In this document: piece after piece, positions 12,083 through 23,509 of the stretch
How positions within the stretch are numbered: position 1 is the first letter of the stretch
Layout: each line of letters opens with the position of its first letter
Assembly (NCBI GenBank): GCA_965153355.1
Contig: OZ231128.1
Coordinates: 48,608,001-48,672,000, forward strand
Reading direction: 5' to 3'
From: Flaccisagitta enflata
Taxonomy: Eukaryota > Chaetognatha > Sagittoidea > Aphragmophora
DNA: 64,000 nucleotides
The notes under the pieces: generated by a model
What the model saw: the letters and a program-made list of their open reading frames with translations, nothing else
Told to the model about the DNA's origin: nothing
Databases searched by the model: none
Made by a program: the position numbers and the translations under genes

Positions 12083-12306
12083 TTTGAATTTGAATTTGAA
12101 TTTGAATTTGAATTTGAATTTGAATTTGAATTTGAATTTGAATTTGAATTTGAATTTGAATTTGAATTTGAATTTGAATTTGAACTTGAATTTGAATTTG
12201 AATTTGAATTTGAATTTGAATTTGAATTTGAATTTGAATTTGAATTTGAGTTTGAGTTTGAGTTTGAATTTGAATTTGAATTTGAATTTGAATCGAATTT
12301 GAATTT
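12083..12306. repeat. (TTTGAA)n hexanucleotide repeat
   Basis: About 37 copies of TTTGAA, with a few point variants (TTTGAG, CTTGAA). Because the unit is divisible by three, it is open in several frames (Asn-Leu, Asn-Ser, Gln-Ile dipeptides); none is credible as a gene. Confidence 0.97.
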
Positions 12307-12383
12307 GGTTGGATTTTGATTTGATAGGATACCGGACCGATCAGTAAAGTGTGGCGCATTACAGTCATTCAACCTATTAATGT

Positions 12384-12720
12384 TTATTAGAGTGAGCACA
12401 ATATGGGCATTCAAAAGAAAAATGATTCCCAGCACTTTTCATGTTCCAAAGCCCAATCTACTTGGAAATCAATTTGCACTTGATCTAGGCATTCTGTAAT
12501 CAATGTTATACTTATAGTTGTATAGAATAACAGTGTGCATATAATTTCTGATATAACCACTGCAATCAGTTCTATACAACTTCAGCATTGATTATGGAGT
12601 GCCTAGATCAAGTCAAAATCCATTATCGATTTAGACCGGGCTCTACTTTTGTAAGTGGAACACAAAAAGTACTTGGAGATGAATTTCTATTCGAATGCCC
12701 AAATTGAGCCCATCCTAATG
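12384..12720. mobile_element. Foldback MITE
   Basis: The left arm at 12384-12536 is an imperfect inverted copy of 12557-12720. The inner pair CTTGATCTAGGCATTCTG / GTGCCTAGATCAAG is the clearest part, and the arms extend outwards through TGGGCATTC / GAATGCCCA. The loop is about 20 bp. No coding capacity. Confidence 0.7.
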
Positions 12721-13048
12721 TATATGTAAGGTCTAAGGAGGGGGTCATTTCATTTCATTGCATCATGATATCAGACCCACTTTTCCTGTTGATCTAACCT
12801 CAATTCAGAATCTCCGGCACAACTTCTTCCATTCATGCGGTGAGGAAAGAAATCTTCTTGATGCAAACATGGTGGAAATAGCGCACTCTTGCGGGTGTAA
12901 GAAAAGACTTCTTTCGTGATCTTCATCCAATACCGATATTCCATATCATTCAGTCTTGGTTCTCGTTCTTTCCCACGCGTAAACGTACTAAAACTCTTTC
13001 CGTTTCAACGTCGCGCTCTCACTCTGTTTGTTTGTATGTTCGTCTGTT

Positions 13049-13049
<1 letters not shown>

Positions 13050-13134
<85 letters not shown>

Positions 13135-13146
13135 TTTTTCTTTTTT

Positions 13147-13198
<52 letters not shown>

Positions 13199-13258
13199 TC
13201 ATTCATTCATTCATTCATTCATTCATTCATTCATTCATTCATTCTTTCTTTCGTTTTT

Positions 13259-13321
<63 letters not shown>

Positions 13322-13401
13322 CTCTTTCTTTCTTCTTTCTTTCTTTCTTTCTTTCTCTTCTTTCTTTCTTTCTTTCTTCTCTTTCTTCTCTCTTCTCTTT
13401 C

Positions 13402-13452
<51 letters not shown>
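13050..13452. repeat. Compound (TTTC)n-(ATTC)n-(TTTC)n-(TC)n microsatellite
   Basis: A 150-bp TTTC block, an internal run of 11 ATTC units (about 13200-13243), a second TTTC block, then TC dinucleotides. Overlapping long Ser/Phe/Leu frames are artefacts. Confidence 0.95.
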
Positions 13453-13454
<2 letters not shown>

Positions 13455-13661
13455 GTGTTTTGATCGTAAATCATCAAAGGATCATTGATCGTGGCCCAAC
13501 ATCGGTAATTCATTTTTCTCATCCTTCTTTCAAGATGATTTTCTTTGATTTTCCATATCTCCATTTCTTGATTTCTTCCGGGCTCAGGAGCGTCATTTCC
13601 TTCCTACTCAACGTGTTACTATCAAATATGCAAGTATAACTAGTGAGCATCTTCAGGGAAA

Positions 13662-13787
13662 AACAAGGCCAAGTAGGCCAATAAGGTGCGACGTGTGGAT
13701 CGTCGAACGAATGCGTTACCGACCAACCAACCAACCAACCAACGGACACAGGACACAGCCAGTTGTAGAGGTGCTTTGTCGCGCCTA
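13662..13787 (-). mobile_element. Type C hairpin element, full length
   Basis: Starts AACAAGGCCAAGTAGGCC, then AGGTGCGACGTGTGGATCG, AATGCGTTACCGACC with (AACC)n, and GGACACAGCCAGTTGTAG. It ends with the hairpin AGGTGCTTTGTCGCGCCT and CTAAAAA. Confidence 0.85.
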
Positions 13788-13789
13788 AA

Positions 13790-14349
13790 AATGATAACTG
13801 TAAGGTGAAAATTATTTTCTGAACATAACTCAATTGAGCGAATTTTTTTTTTTTCAATTGCGGTTTGTTCGCGCTGTTTGTGCTCTTTGCGCTGTTTCTG
13901 TCTCAATGGATTAAAGAAATAATCGATTTATCGATTGTTAAAAAAATCATTTAAAGTTGAATCATTTCTGTTGAAAAGATTTTAAAAATTTACGAATTTT
14001 CTTTCATTCTATACTGACCCCAGGACTGTATCTCAAACGGATTTTAAAGTCCGAGGTTGTCAAAGCGTTGTCTGTTTTTTAAATAGGATTGCAGTCTGAT
14101 AATTGCAATGTTTTTACTCTCTCTTATAGGCGGAATTCTGTTATATGACGTATATGCCAAGTAGGCCAACGATGCGTCCTCTTTGAATGAACGTCTTTTG
14201 TGAATGAATGTTTTCTATGGATGAACGTTGTTTAACAAATGAATGTCATTTGTGAATGAATAAATGATTGAATGTATGAATTACTTGATGTATGCTTCTT
14301 TTAGTGGGTTAGAACCACTTTTCTGTTGAAAAAATGCTTGATTTCGTTT
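13790..14349. other. No gene recognised; AATG-rich patch at 14195-14290
   Basis: AT-rich sequence. The patch contains loosely repeated GAATGAATG and GTGAATGAA motifs. Confidence 0.45.
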
Positions 14350-14350
14350 T

Positions 14351-14464
14351 TAGGTGCGACAAAGCACCTCTATAACTGGCTGTGTCCGTTGGTCGGTCTG
14401 TCGGTCTGTAACGCATTCGTTTGACGATCCACACGTCGCACCTAATGGCCTACTTGGCCTTGTT
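14351..14464 (+). mobile_element. Type C hairpin element, full length
   Basis: Starts TAGGTGCGACAAAGCACCT and CTATAACTGGC, with (GTCG)n and GTAACGCATTCGTTTGACG. It ends GTCGCACCTAATGGCC and TACTTGGCCTTGTT. Confidence 0.87.
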
Positions 14465-14489
14465 AATGAATGCTTGATTTTGTTTGTAA

Positions 14490-14576
14490 TGAATGCGTTA
14501 CCGACCAACCGACCGACCGACCGACCAAACGACCAACGGACACAGCCTATTATAGAGATGCGAGGACGCATCTAAA
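14490..14576 (-). mobile_element. Chimeric element: type C body with type B hairpin
   Basis: The body AATGCGTTACCGACC, (GACC)n and GGACACAGCC matches type C, but the terminal hairpin is AGATGCGAGGACGCATCT, the type B sequence, followed by CTAAAAA. Confidence 0.75.
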
Positions 14577-14582
14577 AATTGG

Positions 14583-14660
14583 TTGAAGGGACCAAGAATT
14601 AATATCTGTTTTACGCAGAATTCGGTTCAAAGAGCGGGGTTCAACTGTTTCCACATCATC
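14583..14660. mobile_element. Right half of a pogo/mariner-like MITE
   Basis: GAAGGGACCAAGAATT through GAGCGGGGTTCAACTG aligns with the right half of the MITE at 22156-22319. The left half is missing where the chimeric B/C element ends. Confidence 0.55.
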
Positions 14661-14798
14661 CTAGGGCGTGTTTGATGTGATCATATGTGATTCCCAAACG
14701 AAATGTTTTATTCCATCACTATTTACCATATGAGCAATGGCGTTGAATCAACGATTTTAAACATAATTCCGCCACCCTCACGGTTATTCTCCTTTTCA

Positions 14799-14911
<113 letters not shown>

Positions 14912-14974
14912 CTTTCTGGGTGTATCTCCTAATGGCGAAAATGCCTAATGGCAAAAATATTTTTATCAAAAAAT

Positions 14975-15011
14975 GGCCTAATGGTGAAAAAAGTTTTTTC
15001 ACTATTAGGCC
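14975..15011. repeat. 37-bp hairpin
   Basis: GGCCTAATGGTGAAAAAA against its complement TTTTTTCACTATTAGGCC with almost no loop. A related but looser TTTTTTTCACCATCAGGC occurs near 16041. Confidence 0.65.
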
Positions 15012-15086
15012 AATTTTAAAGTAAAAATTTTCAATCCAAAGTGGCTTAATGCAAAAAAAAATAAAAAAAAGGGTAAAGAGGAATTT

Positions 15087-15088
<2 letters not shown>

Positions 15089-15125
<37 letters not shown>

Positions 15126-15180
15126 CAAAGACAGACAGAAACGGATAAAGAAAAAGACTGACAGAGACGGAAAGAGAGGA
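15089..15180. repeat. (GA)n and GACAGA-rich tract
   Basis: A GA run followed by degenerate GACAGA motifs. Confidence 0.85.
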
Positions 15181-15184
15181 AAGA

Positions 15185-15835
15185 GTGAGAAAGAAAATGG
15201 GTATAGTTTTACAGAAAACTAGAAGTGGTGTGTGTATTAAGTAGTCAGTGAGGGTTTTCAAGGCTCTCTTCCATTTATTTCAGCCTAGGTATAATGAAGG
15301 ATATTGTTGGACTTGTCATATAGTATATCTCGTTGCTGCTTGATGAAATATCATATTTTTTTTACAGTTAAGTTCCTGAAAAAAAAGAAAATCTAATAAA
15401 TGACATTGCAAAAAAATTTTGAATCAATGAAATGATCATAAACTACACAAATTGATTAAATAGCAATAGAAATTTTTTGTAAAAAATAATTAACAAAAAA
15501 AAGTTCTACAAAAAGAGAATTGATAGCAAATATATTTAGATGGGGAAAATGAAAGTTGACAATTTTTTTGATATTTTGAAAATGTAAAAATTAGAAATCA
15601 GTTTTTTTCATCTGCATCATATCTTTTTCTGGTTTTTTGTTTAATGGTAATGTTGTCCAACTTTCATATAAATTCTTTTTTTTTATTAGCTTTTTTTCCC
15701 TATTGTTTTTTTATTCTTTTTTTTATACATTGTTGCCCCAAATTCTGGTCCTGCTATGTACTATTTTTTGTTTATTTATGTTATCCATAATCATAAGCAG
15801 CTGAAAAATACATTGTTATTGTTAATCATTGTCTC
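15185..15835. other. AT-rich stretch, nothing recognised
   Basis: Very AT-rich with several T and A runs. No supported gene. Confidence 0.5.
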
Positions 15836-15839
15836 TCTC

Positions 15840-15863
15840 CTTCTGTCTCTGTCTCTGTATATT

Positions 15864-15928
<65 letters not shown>
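15840..15928. repeat. (TC)n microsatellite
   Basis: TC run with GTCTCT interruptions at its left edge. Confidence 0.94.
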
Positions 15929-16287
15929 ATCTTCTTCTTTTTTACTTTCCTCCTATTTTTTTCTAAGTTAAGCGCATAAATTTTTTGAATCAAGTCATAA
16001 CTTTTATTTTAAAATCGGCCTGAGAGAGAAAATATTTTTTTCACCATCAGGCTATAATTGATTTTCGAAATTAGGCCACAGGAAAATTTTCGAGGACAGG
16101 CGCTTCCCCCGTCCTTTCATTCGTTACTTCCTACTTTCTCATTTTGTTTTGATTTTGTTTTTGTTATTCTTTGCTTTCCATTTGTTTCATTTTTTATTCA
16201 TCTTCTTTTCTAGTATCTTTCCTTTTTCCTCCCATGATCAGATATTGACCCTTTTCGTGCCAGATTCTACTATGTCCGTCTGCCCTC

Positions 16288-17214
<927 letters not shown>

Positions 17215-17215
17215 T

Positions 17216-17283
17216 TAGGTGCGAAAAAGCACCTCTATAACCGGCTCTGTCCGTTGATCGGTTGGTCTGTCTGTCTGTCTGCC

Positions 17284-17314
<31 letters not shown>

Positions 17315-17367
17315 AACGCATTCGTTCGACTATCCACATGTTGCACCTTATTGGCCTACTGGGCCTT
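17216..17367 (+). mobile_element. Type C hairpin element with expanded (GTCT)n
   Basis: TTTTTAGGTGCGAAAAAGC hairpin, CTATAACCGGCTCTGTCCG, then (GTCT)n expanded at 17262-17313. It ends TGTTGCACCTTATTGGCC and TACTGGGCCTT, directly joined to the next element. Confidence 0.82.
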
Positions 17368-17369
17368 TT

Positions 17370-17524
17370 TAGTCGCGGACACGCGACCCTGCACCTTGCC
17401 GTGTCGGTCGGTAGGTCGTTATGTCGGTCCGTCGGTCCGTCACATTTCTGAATTCCGAGCGGTTTTCGCATTACTGCTCCTGCCCAACCGTCCACGACTG
17501 GATTGTCGTGTATCCGGCCTTGTT
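17370..17524 (+). mobile_element. Type A element, variant GTCGCGGAC hairpin
   Basis: Starts TTTTTAGTCGCGGACACGCG, with (GTCGGTAG)-type microsatellite and CTCCTGCCCAACCGTCCACG. It ends GTGTATCCGGCCTTGTT. It begins within two bases of the end of the preceding type C copy, forming a head-to-tail pair. Confidence 0.78.
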
Positions 17525-17666
17525 TTATTTTGGTTTCCTCTTTTTTTCTTGTCCTTTTCCCCCTTTTAGACTCGCTCTCCGAGTTCAATCATCAGTCGGT
17601 CGGTCGTTCCATTTGTCGCCAGCGTTCCTATAACTGGCAAAATACTGTAATGACTATTTCCGTCAT

Positions 17667-17846
<180 letters not shown>

Positions 17847-18329
17847 TCCTTCTTCCCCGCTCTCCACCTTCATTTTCCTCCCTCTCTCTTTCTGTCTTCT
17901 TGTTTTTGCCCTTTCGTAATTTCAATAAATCATCGCAAATTCTCTCTCTCTCATAATCGCCTCTGGAGGTTGAAGATGTGTGTGCGTGTGTGTTTGCGAG
18001 GCATTCATGGGTGATGAGGTGGTTCCTGTTTTCTTGGCAAAGACACTTGTATAGTCAGAATAGGTGCAAGTTCATGAAGGTCATAGATTTGAACTTCAGA
18101 AACGTTACATTGAGATTTCATGTGTGGAAGTGTGATGTTTAGTACATAGAATCGCCATAATGATCCACTTGTGGAGAAAGTACGTAAATCATGACTTGTT
18201 GAATGCCCCTCAGCTTCTTACAATTTTCTGTTTTCTGTATTTTTTAAACCATGTCGTTGTTGTTGTTTTTTTCAAGTATTGGTGGTGGTGCTACTGCTGC
18301 TGTGGCGTTTTGGTGTTGTTGATATTTTT

Positions 18330-18430
18330 ATCTTCCTTTTCTTTTTCTTTTTCTTTTTCTTTTTCTTTTTCTTTTTCTTTTTCTTTTTCTTTTTCTTTTT
18401 CTTTTTCTTTTTCTTTATCTTTTTTTCTTT
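18330..18430. repeat. (TTTTTC)n repeat
   Basis: About 15 copies of TTTTTC immediately before the type E hairpin. The same repeat occurs immediately after the element at 19921-19972. Confidence 0.93.
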
Positions 18431-18432
18431 TT

Positions 18433-18487
18433 GTCCGCGACGGATTCCGACGCGGACTATAATTCGAGGCGGGTGGGTGTCGTCGTC

Positions 18488-18519
<32 letters not shown>

Positions 18520-19926
18520 CGTCCACACTTTTAAAAATGGGCTAACTTTTGAACGCCTTGACCGATTTGCTTCATATTTGGAGGGAAGTTGTATTAGGGT
18601 AAGCCGCTTTGCAGCCTATGCGTATGTTATGATCCGACCCACCCAACCGGCTAACCAGCCTACCAGCCTAAAAGTGAAAAACATACATAACTTTTGGCAT
18701 TTTCAACCGATTTGGTTAAAATTTGGTATGTAGTCCTAAATGGAAGAACTCAACATATGTATTTAATTTGTAAAGATTTTAGCATGCTAACCAAACCAGA
18801 CCTACCAACCAACCAGCCTACCAGCCTAAAAGTGAAAAACGTGCATAACTTTGGCATTTTTCAACCGATTTGGTTAAAACTTGGTATGTAGTCTCTAAAT
18901 GGAAGGACTCAACATATGTATTTGATTTGTAAAGATTTTAGCATGCTAACTGGCCAAACCGGCCTACCACCCAACCAGCCTACCAGCCTAAAAGTGAAAA
19001 ACGTGCATAACTTTGGCATTTTTCAACCAATTTGGTTAAAACTTGGTATGTAGTCTCTAAATGGAAGGACTCAACATGTGTATTTGATCTGAAAAGATTT
19101 TAGCATGCTAAACATTAAACCGACCTACCACCCAACTAGCTACTGGCCTAAAGTGAAAAACGTGCATGCTAACTTGGCATTTTCTACCGATTGATTCAAA
19201 ATTTGGTATGTGGTCCCTAAATGGAAGAACTCAACATATGTATTTGAATTGTAAAGATTTTAGCATGCTAACCGGCCAAACCGGCCTACCACCCAACCAG
19301 CCTAAAAGTGAGAAACGTGCATAACTTTGGCATTTTTCGACCAATTTGGTTAGGACTTGGTATGTAGTCTCTAAATGGAAGGACTCAACATATTTGATTT
19401 GTAAAGATTATAGCATGCTAACTGGCCAAACCGACCAAACAGCCGTTTGACAACGCTGTTTGACAACGCCATTTGACAACGCCATTTGACAACGCCATTT
19501 GACAACGCCATTTGACAACGCCGTTTAACAACGCCATTTGACAACGCCGTTTGACAACGCCGTTTGACAACGCCGTTTGACAACGCCGTTTGACAACGCC
19601 GTTTGACAACGCCGTATGACAACGCCGTATGACAACGCCGTATGACAACGCCGTATGACAACGCCGTATGACAACGCCATATGACAACGCCATATGACAA
19701 CGCCGTATGACAACGCCATATGACAACGCCATATGACAACGCCGTATGACAACGCCGTATGACAACGCCGTATGACAACGCCGTATGACAACGCCGTATG
19801 ACAACGCCGTATGACAACGCCGTATGACAACGCCGTATGACAACGCCGTATGAAAACGCCGTATGACAACGCCGTCTGACAACGCCGTTTGACCCCAGTC
19901 GCGGACCCATACTCTTTTAAGATTTT
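18433..19926 (+). mobile_element. Type E (pearl-like) element, copy 1
   Basis: The terminal hairpin runs GTCCGCGACGGATTCCGACG to CGGAC and is followed by GGGTGGGTGTCGTCGTCG with a (GTC)n microsatellite at 18478-18525. Five core repeats of about 158 bp follow, marked by AAAGTGAAAAAC at 18671, 18828, 18991, 19150 and 19305. A 13-bp minisatellite comes next, then the subterminal inverted arm GTCGCGGAC at 19898-19906. (TTTTTC)n lies on both sides. The plan matches my recollection of bivalve pearl elements; the family name is inference. Confidence 0.75.
19440..19890. repeat. 13-bp minisatellite inside type E copy 1
   Basis: About 34 copies of TTTGACAACGCCG and variants. Variants are blocked: TTTGACAACGCCA first, then TTTGACAACGCCG, then TATGACAACGCCG with scattered TATGACAACGCCA. 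A 13-bp unit with no stop in any minus frame yields three overlapping repeat proteins that are not genes. Confidence 0.95.
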
Positions 19927-20105
19927 TCTTTTTCTTTTTCTTTTTCTTTTTCTTTTTCTTTTTCTCTTTTTTTTTCCTCTTCTGCTTCTTGTCCCTCTTC
20001 TCCATTTTTAGTCGCATGCTACGCGACTCTAAACCCCGCTTTGTCGGTCGGACAGTTGGTTGGTAGGTTGGTTGGTTGGTCGGTCAGTTGATCGGTCGGT
20101 TCCCT

Positions 20106-20558
20106 TTAGGGCAGCGACCCCAAAGGGGTCGATGACCTATGCTTTCACACATATGGGTGATTTTCTCCTTCTCCTACGTCCGTCCCCCCTTCCCCTGACT
20201 CACATCCTAGCCTCAAGGCCAAAATCCCGAGGCTGGAATTTAGGCCTCATGGGTGGGATTTGGGCCATGAGGGTGATATTTGAGCCTTGAGAATGGGATT
20301 TGAGCCTTGAGATTGGGATTTGAGCCTGAAGGCTGGGATTTGGGCCTCAAGACTGGGATTTGGGCCTCAATACTGGGATTCGGGCTAGGATTTGAGTCGG
20401 GGGAGGGGGGTGTAAAAGGAGGAGGAGGAGAAAATTCCCCATATGTGTGAAAGCATAGGTCATCGACCCCTTTGGGGCCGCTGCTCTGCTCCCCCCTTAA
20501 CTTCAAGCACAACCTACTTAGGGAGGGCAAGGGTACCGCTGTTGCGACTATTTACTTT
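20106..20558 (+). mobile_element. Type D foldback element (CATATGGG arm)
   Basis: The left arm has AGGGCAGCGACCCCAAAGGG then GTCGATGACCTATGCTTTC and ACACATATGGG. Its inverse is at 20432-20494. The core has 27-bp repeats of the type GGGATTTGAGCCTTGAGA. The end is GGGTACCGCTGTTGCGACTA. Confidence 0.75.
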
Positions 20559-20579
20559 TTCGGCATTTCTGCGCTTTTT

Positions 20580-21193
20580 GGGCAGCGGCCCCGAAGGGGA
20601 CGAAGTCCTGTAGAACACAGGGGGAATCTGTCCGTCCGTACGTCCGTACGTCCGTACGTCCCCCCCTGCCCCATCCTCAGGGCTTCTCCTCCTTTGGGGC
20701 CTATTCTGACCCCAATTCTGCCAAATAGCCCAAATCCATGCAATATGGCCCAAATCTAAGCAAAATGACCCAAATCCAAGCATATTGGCCCAAATCCAAG
20801 CAAAATGGCCCAAATCTTGCCAGAAAACCCTAATTCTGGCCTGAGGTCCATCATTTTGGCCTCCAGTACCTAGATTCTGACCAGATTTGGGCCATTTTGC
20901 TTGGATTTGGGCCAATATGCTTTGGTTTGGGTCATTTTGCTTAGATTTGGGCAATATTGCATGGATTTGGGCTATTTGGCAGAATTGGGGTCAGAATAGG
21001 CCCCAAAGGAGACGAAGCCCTGAGGATGGGGCAGGGGGAGACGGACGGACGGACGGACGGACAGATTCCCCCTGTGTTCTACAGGACTTCGTCCCCTTCG
21101 GGGCCGCTGCCCTGCTCCCCCTCAACTTAATCAGACACTACTCAAGCAGGGCACGGGTACCGCTGACCACTTACTGCCTTTGGGCTGCTATTT
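20580..21193 (+). mobile_element. Type D foldback element, near-perfect 533-bp palindrome
   Basis: 20580-20845 is an almost complete inverted copy of 20847-21112. It includes GGGCAGCGGCCCCGAAGGGG, CAGGGGGAATCTGTCC, the (GTCC) block and several GGCCCAAATCCAAGC units. After the palindrome come CCCTGCTCCCCCTCAACTT and the terminus GGGTACCGCTGACCACTTA. Confidence 0.82.
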
Positions 21194-21414
21194 TTAGCTC
21201 AATGCTCCTGCCCAAATGTCCCAGTGACCTTCTCCATCATTGCTCCTGCCAACCCGCACGCGACTGGGGTAGTCGTGTATCTGGCCTTGTTCTTTTCCAC
21301 TTCTCCTTCTCTTTATCTGTTCTTGTTTTTCTCTTACTTGTCTTTCTTTTCACCTTTCTATCCTTGTTTCTTTTTCCTTTGCTACTTCATTCCGTTATAC
21401 ATCTCCTGCTCTCT

Positions 21415-21428
21415 CTCTTTCTCTCTCC

Positions 21429-21519
<91 letters not shown>
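21415..21519. repeat. (TC)n microsatellite
   Basis: About 90 bp pure TC with a short irregular left flank. Confidence 0.96.
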
Positions 21520-21521
<2 letters not shown>

Positions 21522-21822
21522 CTCATGGGAAATGAGCTTCATCATCATATCCACATAACTTCCTTTACCTTGGCTTGGACTCACAGACTTGCGCTAAGGT
21601 TTCGTTCTTCTTGAATAAATCATAAGCAAGTTAATGAGAGACTATCGCATACCTCTAAGCCTGTCGCTTTGGTTCAATGATTCGCTCCAACGGGATTCGG
21701 ACACTGTCCGCAAGATTTGATTACTGAAGGCACTTTTCTTATTCAAATGATTTTAATTCCACACCCCTGCAAAACCATGATTGAGTGCAATCCACAGATT
21801 TTGCACTATTCGCACTTACTGA

Positions 21823-21976
21823 AACAAGGCCGTAGACACGGCAGCATTAGTCGCGGACGGACGGGCAGGAGCGGAAAACCCCGAAAAGTGACTTTGTGAT
21901 GGACAGACCGATCAACGGCCCGACAGCCCGATGGACCAACCGAAAAGTGGCTTATAGAGTCGCGTGTCCGCGACTA
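21823..21976 (-). mobile_element. Type A element, variant GTCGCGGAC hairpin
   Basis: Starts AACAAGGCCGTAGACACGGC, then TTAGTCGCGGACGGACGG and CCGAAAAGTGACTTTGTG. It ends with the hairpin GTCGCGTGTCCGCGAC and CTAAAAA. Confidence 0.82.
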
Positions 21977-22155
21977 AAAATATTTGTCGATTTACATCAT
22001 TTTATAATGCTTCCACCTCTTTCTTATTGGCCACTGCCATTGCCATTTTTAAAAGAAGCAAATCCACAAACTAGATTGCAAACCGCAAACTGAAATTGAT
22101 AAAATGTGCTTCCATACAATTGAGAGCCATGTTTTCGTGTTTTCAATCAAAAATA

Positions 22156-22319
22156 CAGTTAAACCCCGCTCTTATGGATTTCAAGGGACCTGTTATAAGC
22201 GGACTCTTGTTATTGCCACCGAAGGGAATAAAAGAAATCAACTTGAAGGGACCACAAATTTGCATCTGTTATGGGCGAAATTCCGTTGGTGGCGGGTCCG
22301 TTAGAGTGGGTTTTAACTT
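22156..22319. mobile_element. pogo/mariner-like MITE
   Basis: Bordered by TA (22154-22155 and 22320-22321). The ends are inverted: CAGTTAAACCCCGCTCTTA against the complement of TTAGAGTGGGTTTTAACTT. 164 bp, no coding capacity. Confidence 0.72.
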
Positions 22320-22324
22320 TAAAC

Positions 22325-23010
22325 TATTGGATACCTATTCGCTAACCCTTTTTATAATCAATTATTTTACAAGATTCGATTCACTGTGGGTTTGTCTCGA
22401 AGAGTAAATGGAGCACGAAGCCAATTGCGCTTCAGACAGCAAACGGGTAATAACCTCCACATCACGCATGAATTAGAGGCAATAACTGGGGCAAAACCCT
22501 TCTAATTGCGTAAAAAAGTCAACACAGTCTGATAAATGAATGATGGATATATTTTGATTCTCATATAATTGAATTGTTTTTCCAAGCAATGGCAACGTCA
22601 AGTTGTCCACAGTTGGTTCATGCAAAAAGTGGGATCTATTTTCCGGTACAGTTACAGAACCTCCAATTCAAACTAGGTACTTTAACTGCCACTCCTACAG
22701 TACAATACCCTTAATAGTCAGCCAGGTGCGGAATAGTCATGGTCAGCTTAGTTGCGTGGTATTGAAGGTAGTAGAAGGTATTGAGATAATTAAGGTAATC
22801 AGATGATAACTTACAATAACCTGAAAATAATTATATTTAAAATTACCTTTGTAGTTAAGTTCATTATCACACAATTACACTAATCTACATGTTTAAATAA
22901 TGATTTTGTTACATGTTTGCATATGTAAAATCAAATAATTGACCAAGACGACTCATTTAAATCTAAATTATTGTGTTTTCTCCCAGGTTGCTTGCAAAAT
23001 TGAGAAATAC
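22325..23010. other. No gene recognised
   Basis: AT-rich. Open frames are short and without motifs. Confidence 0.5.
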
Positions 23011-23012
23011 TT

Positions 23013-23150
23013 TTCAATAATTTTCAATAATTTTCAATAATTTTCAATAATTTTCAATAATTTTCAATAATTTTCAATAATTTTCAATAATTTTCAATAA
23101 TTTTCAATGATTTTCAATGATTTTCAATAATTTTCAATAAATTTCAATTT
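23013..23150. repeat. 10-bp minisatellite TTTTCAATAA
   Basis: About 13 copies of TTTTCAATAA, two of them with TTTTCAATGA. Confidence 0.95.
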
Positions 23151-23327
23151 TGCCTTTTTACTCCCTAGTCGGCGCCACTTCTTTAGTGTCTGGAACAGAA
23201 TGAATTATTGAAAAACAGAATGAAAAAAAGATATTGGTATTAACAGATACTGAACTGAACCATAAACTTAACTGAATGATCTACATGTCTTGAGATGAGT
23301 GAAAAGGCTTTATTTTGTTTTGTTTAT

Positions 23328-23417
23328 GGACGGACGGATGGACCGACCGACCGATGGATGGACCGACGGACCAACGAGACCGACACATCGAACTCTAGAA
23401 TCGCGTGCACGCGACTA
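23328..23417 (-). mobile_element. Type A element, hairpin half
   Basis: (GGAC/GACC)n followed by GAACTCTAGAATCGCGTGC and the palindrome CGCGTGCACGCG, ending CTAAAAA. Confidence 0.65.
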
Positions 23418-23509
23418 AAAATCATGTCATCCGTGATTTGTTGCTTCGGAACCACGGCTTCGGAGCCAGAGCTAAGCCCTGATTTTCCTATGAGGCTAAC
23501 TAAATCTAA

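Larger units (their letters stand above)
20009..21291 (+). mobile_element. Type A element with two nested type D foldbacks
   Basis: Starts TTTTTAGTCGCATGCTACGC and a GGTTGGTCGGTC microsatellite. It resumes after the nested segments at CTGCTCCTGCCAACCCGCACG and ends TATCTGGCCTTGTT. Two complete type D elements (20106-20558 and 20580-21193) sit one behind the other in the core. Confidence 0.78.

Noticed and set aside
19371-20017. Three overlapping repeat proteins of 114-199 residues on the minus strand
   Set aside because: A 13-bp unit cycles through three frames without a stop, giving the same 13-residue peptide in each. This is a minisatellite, not a gene.
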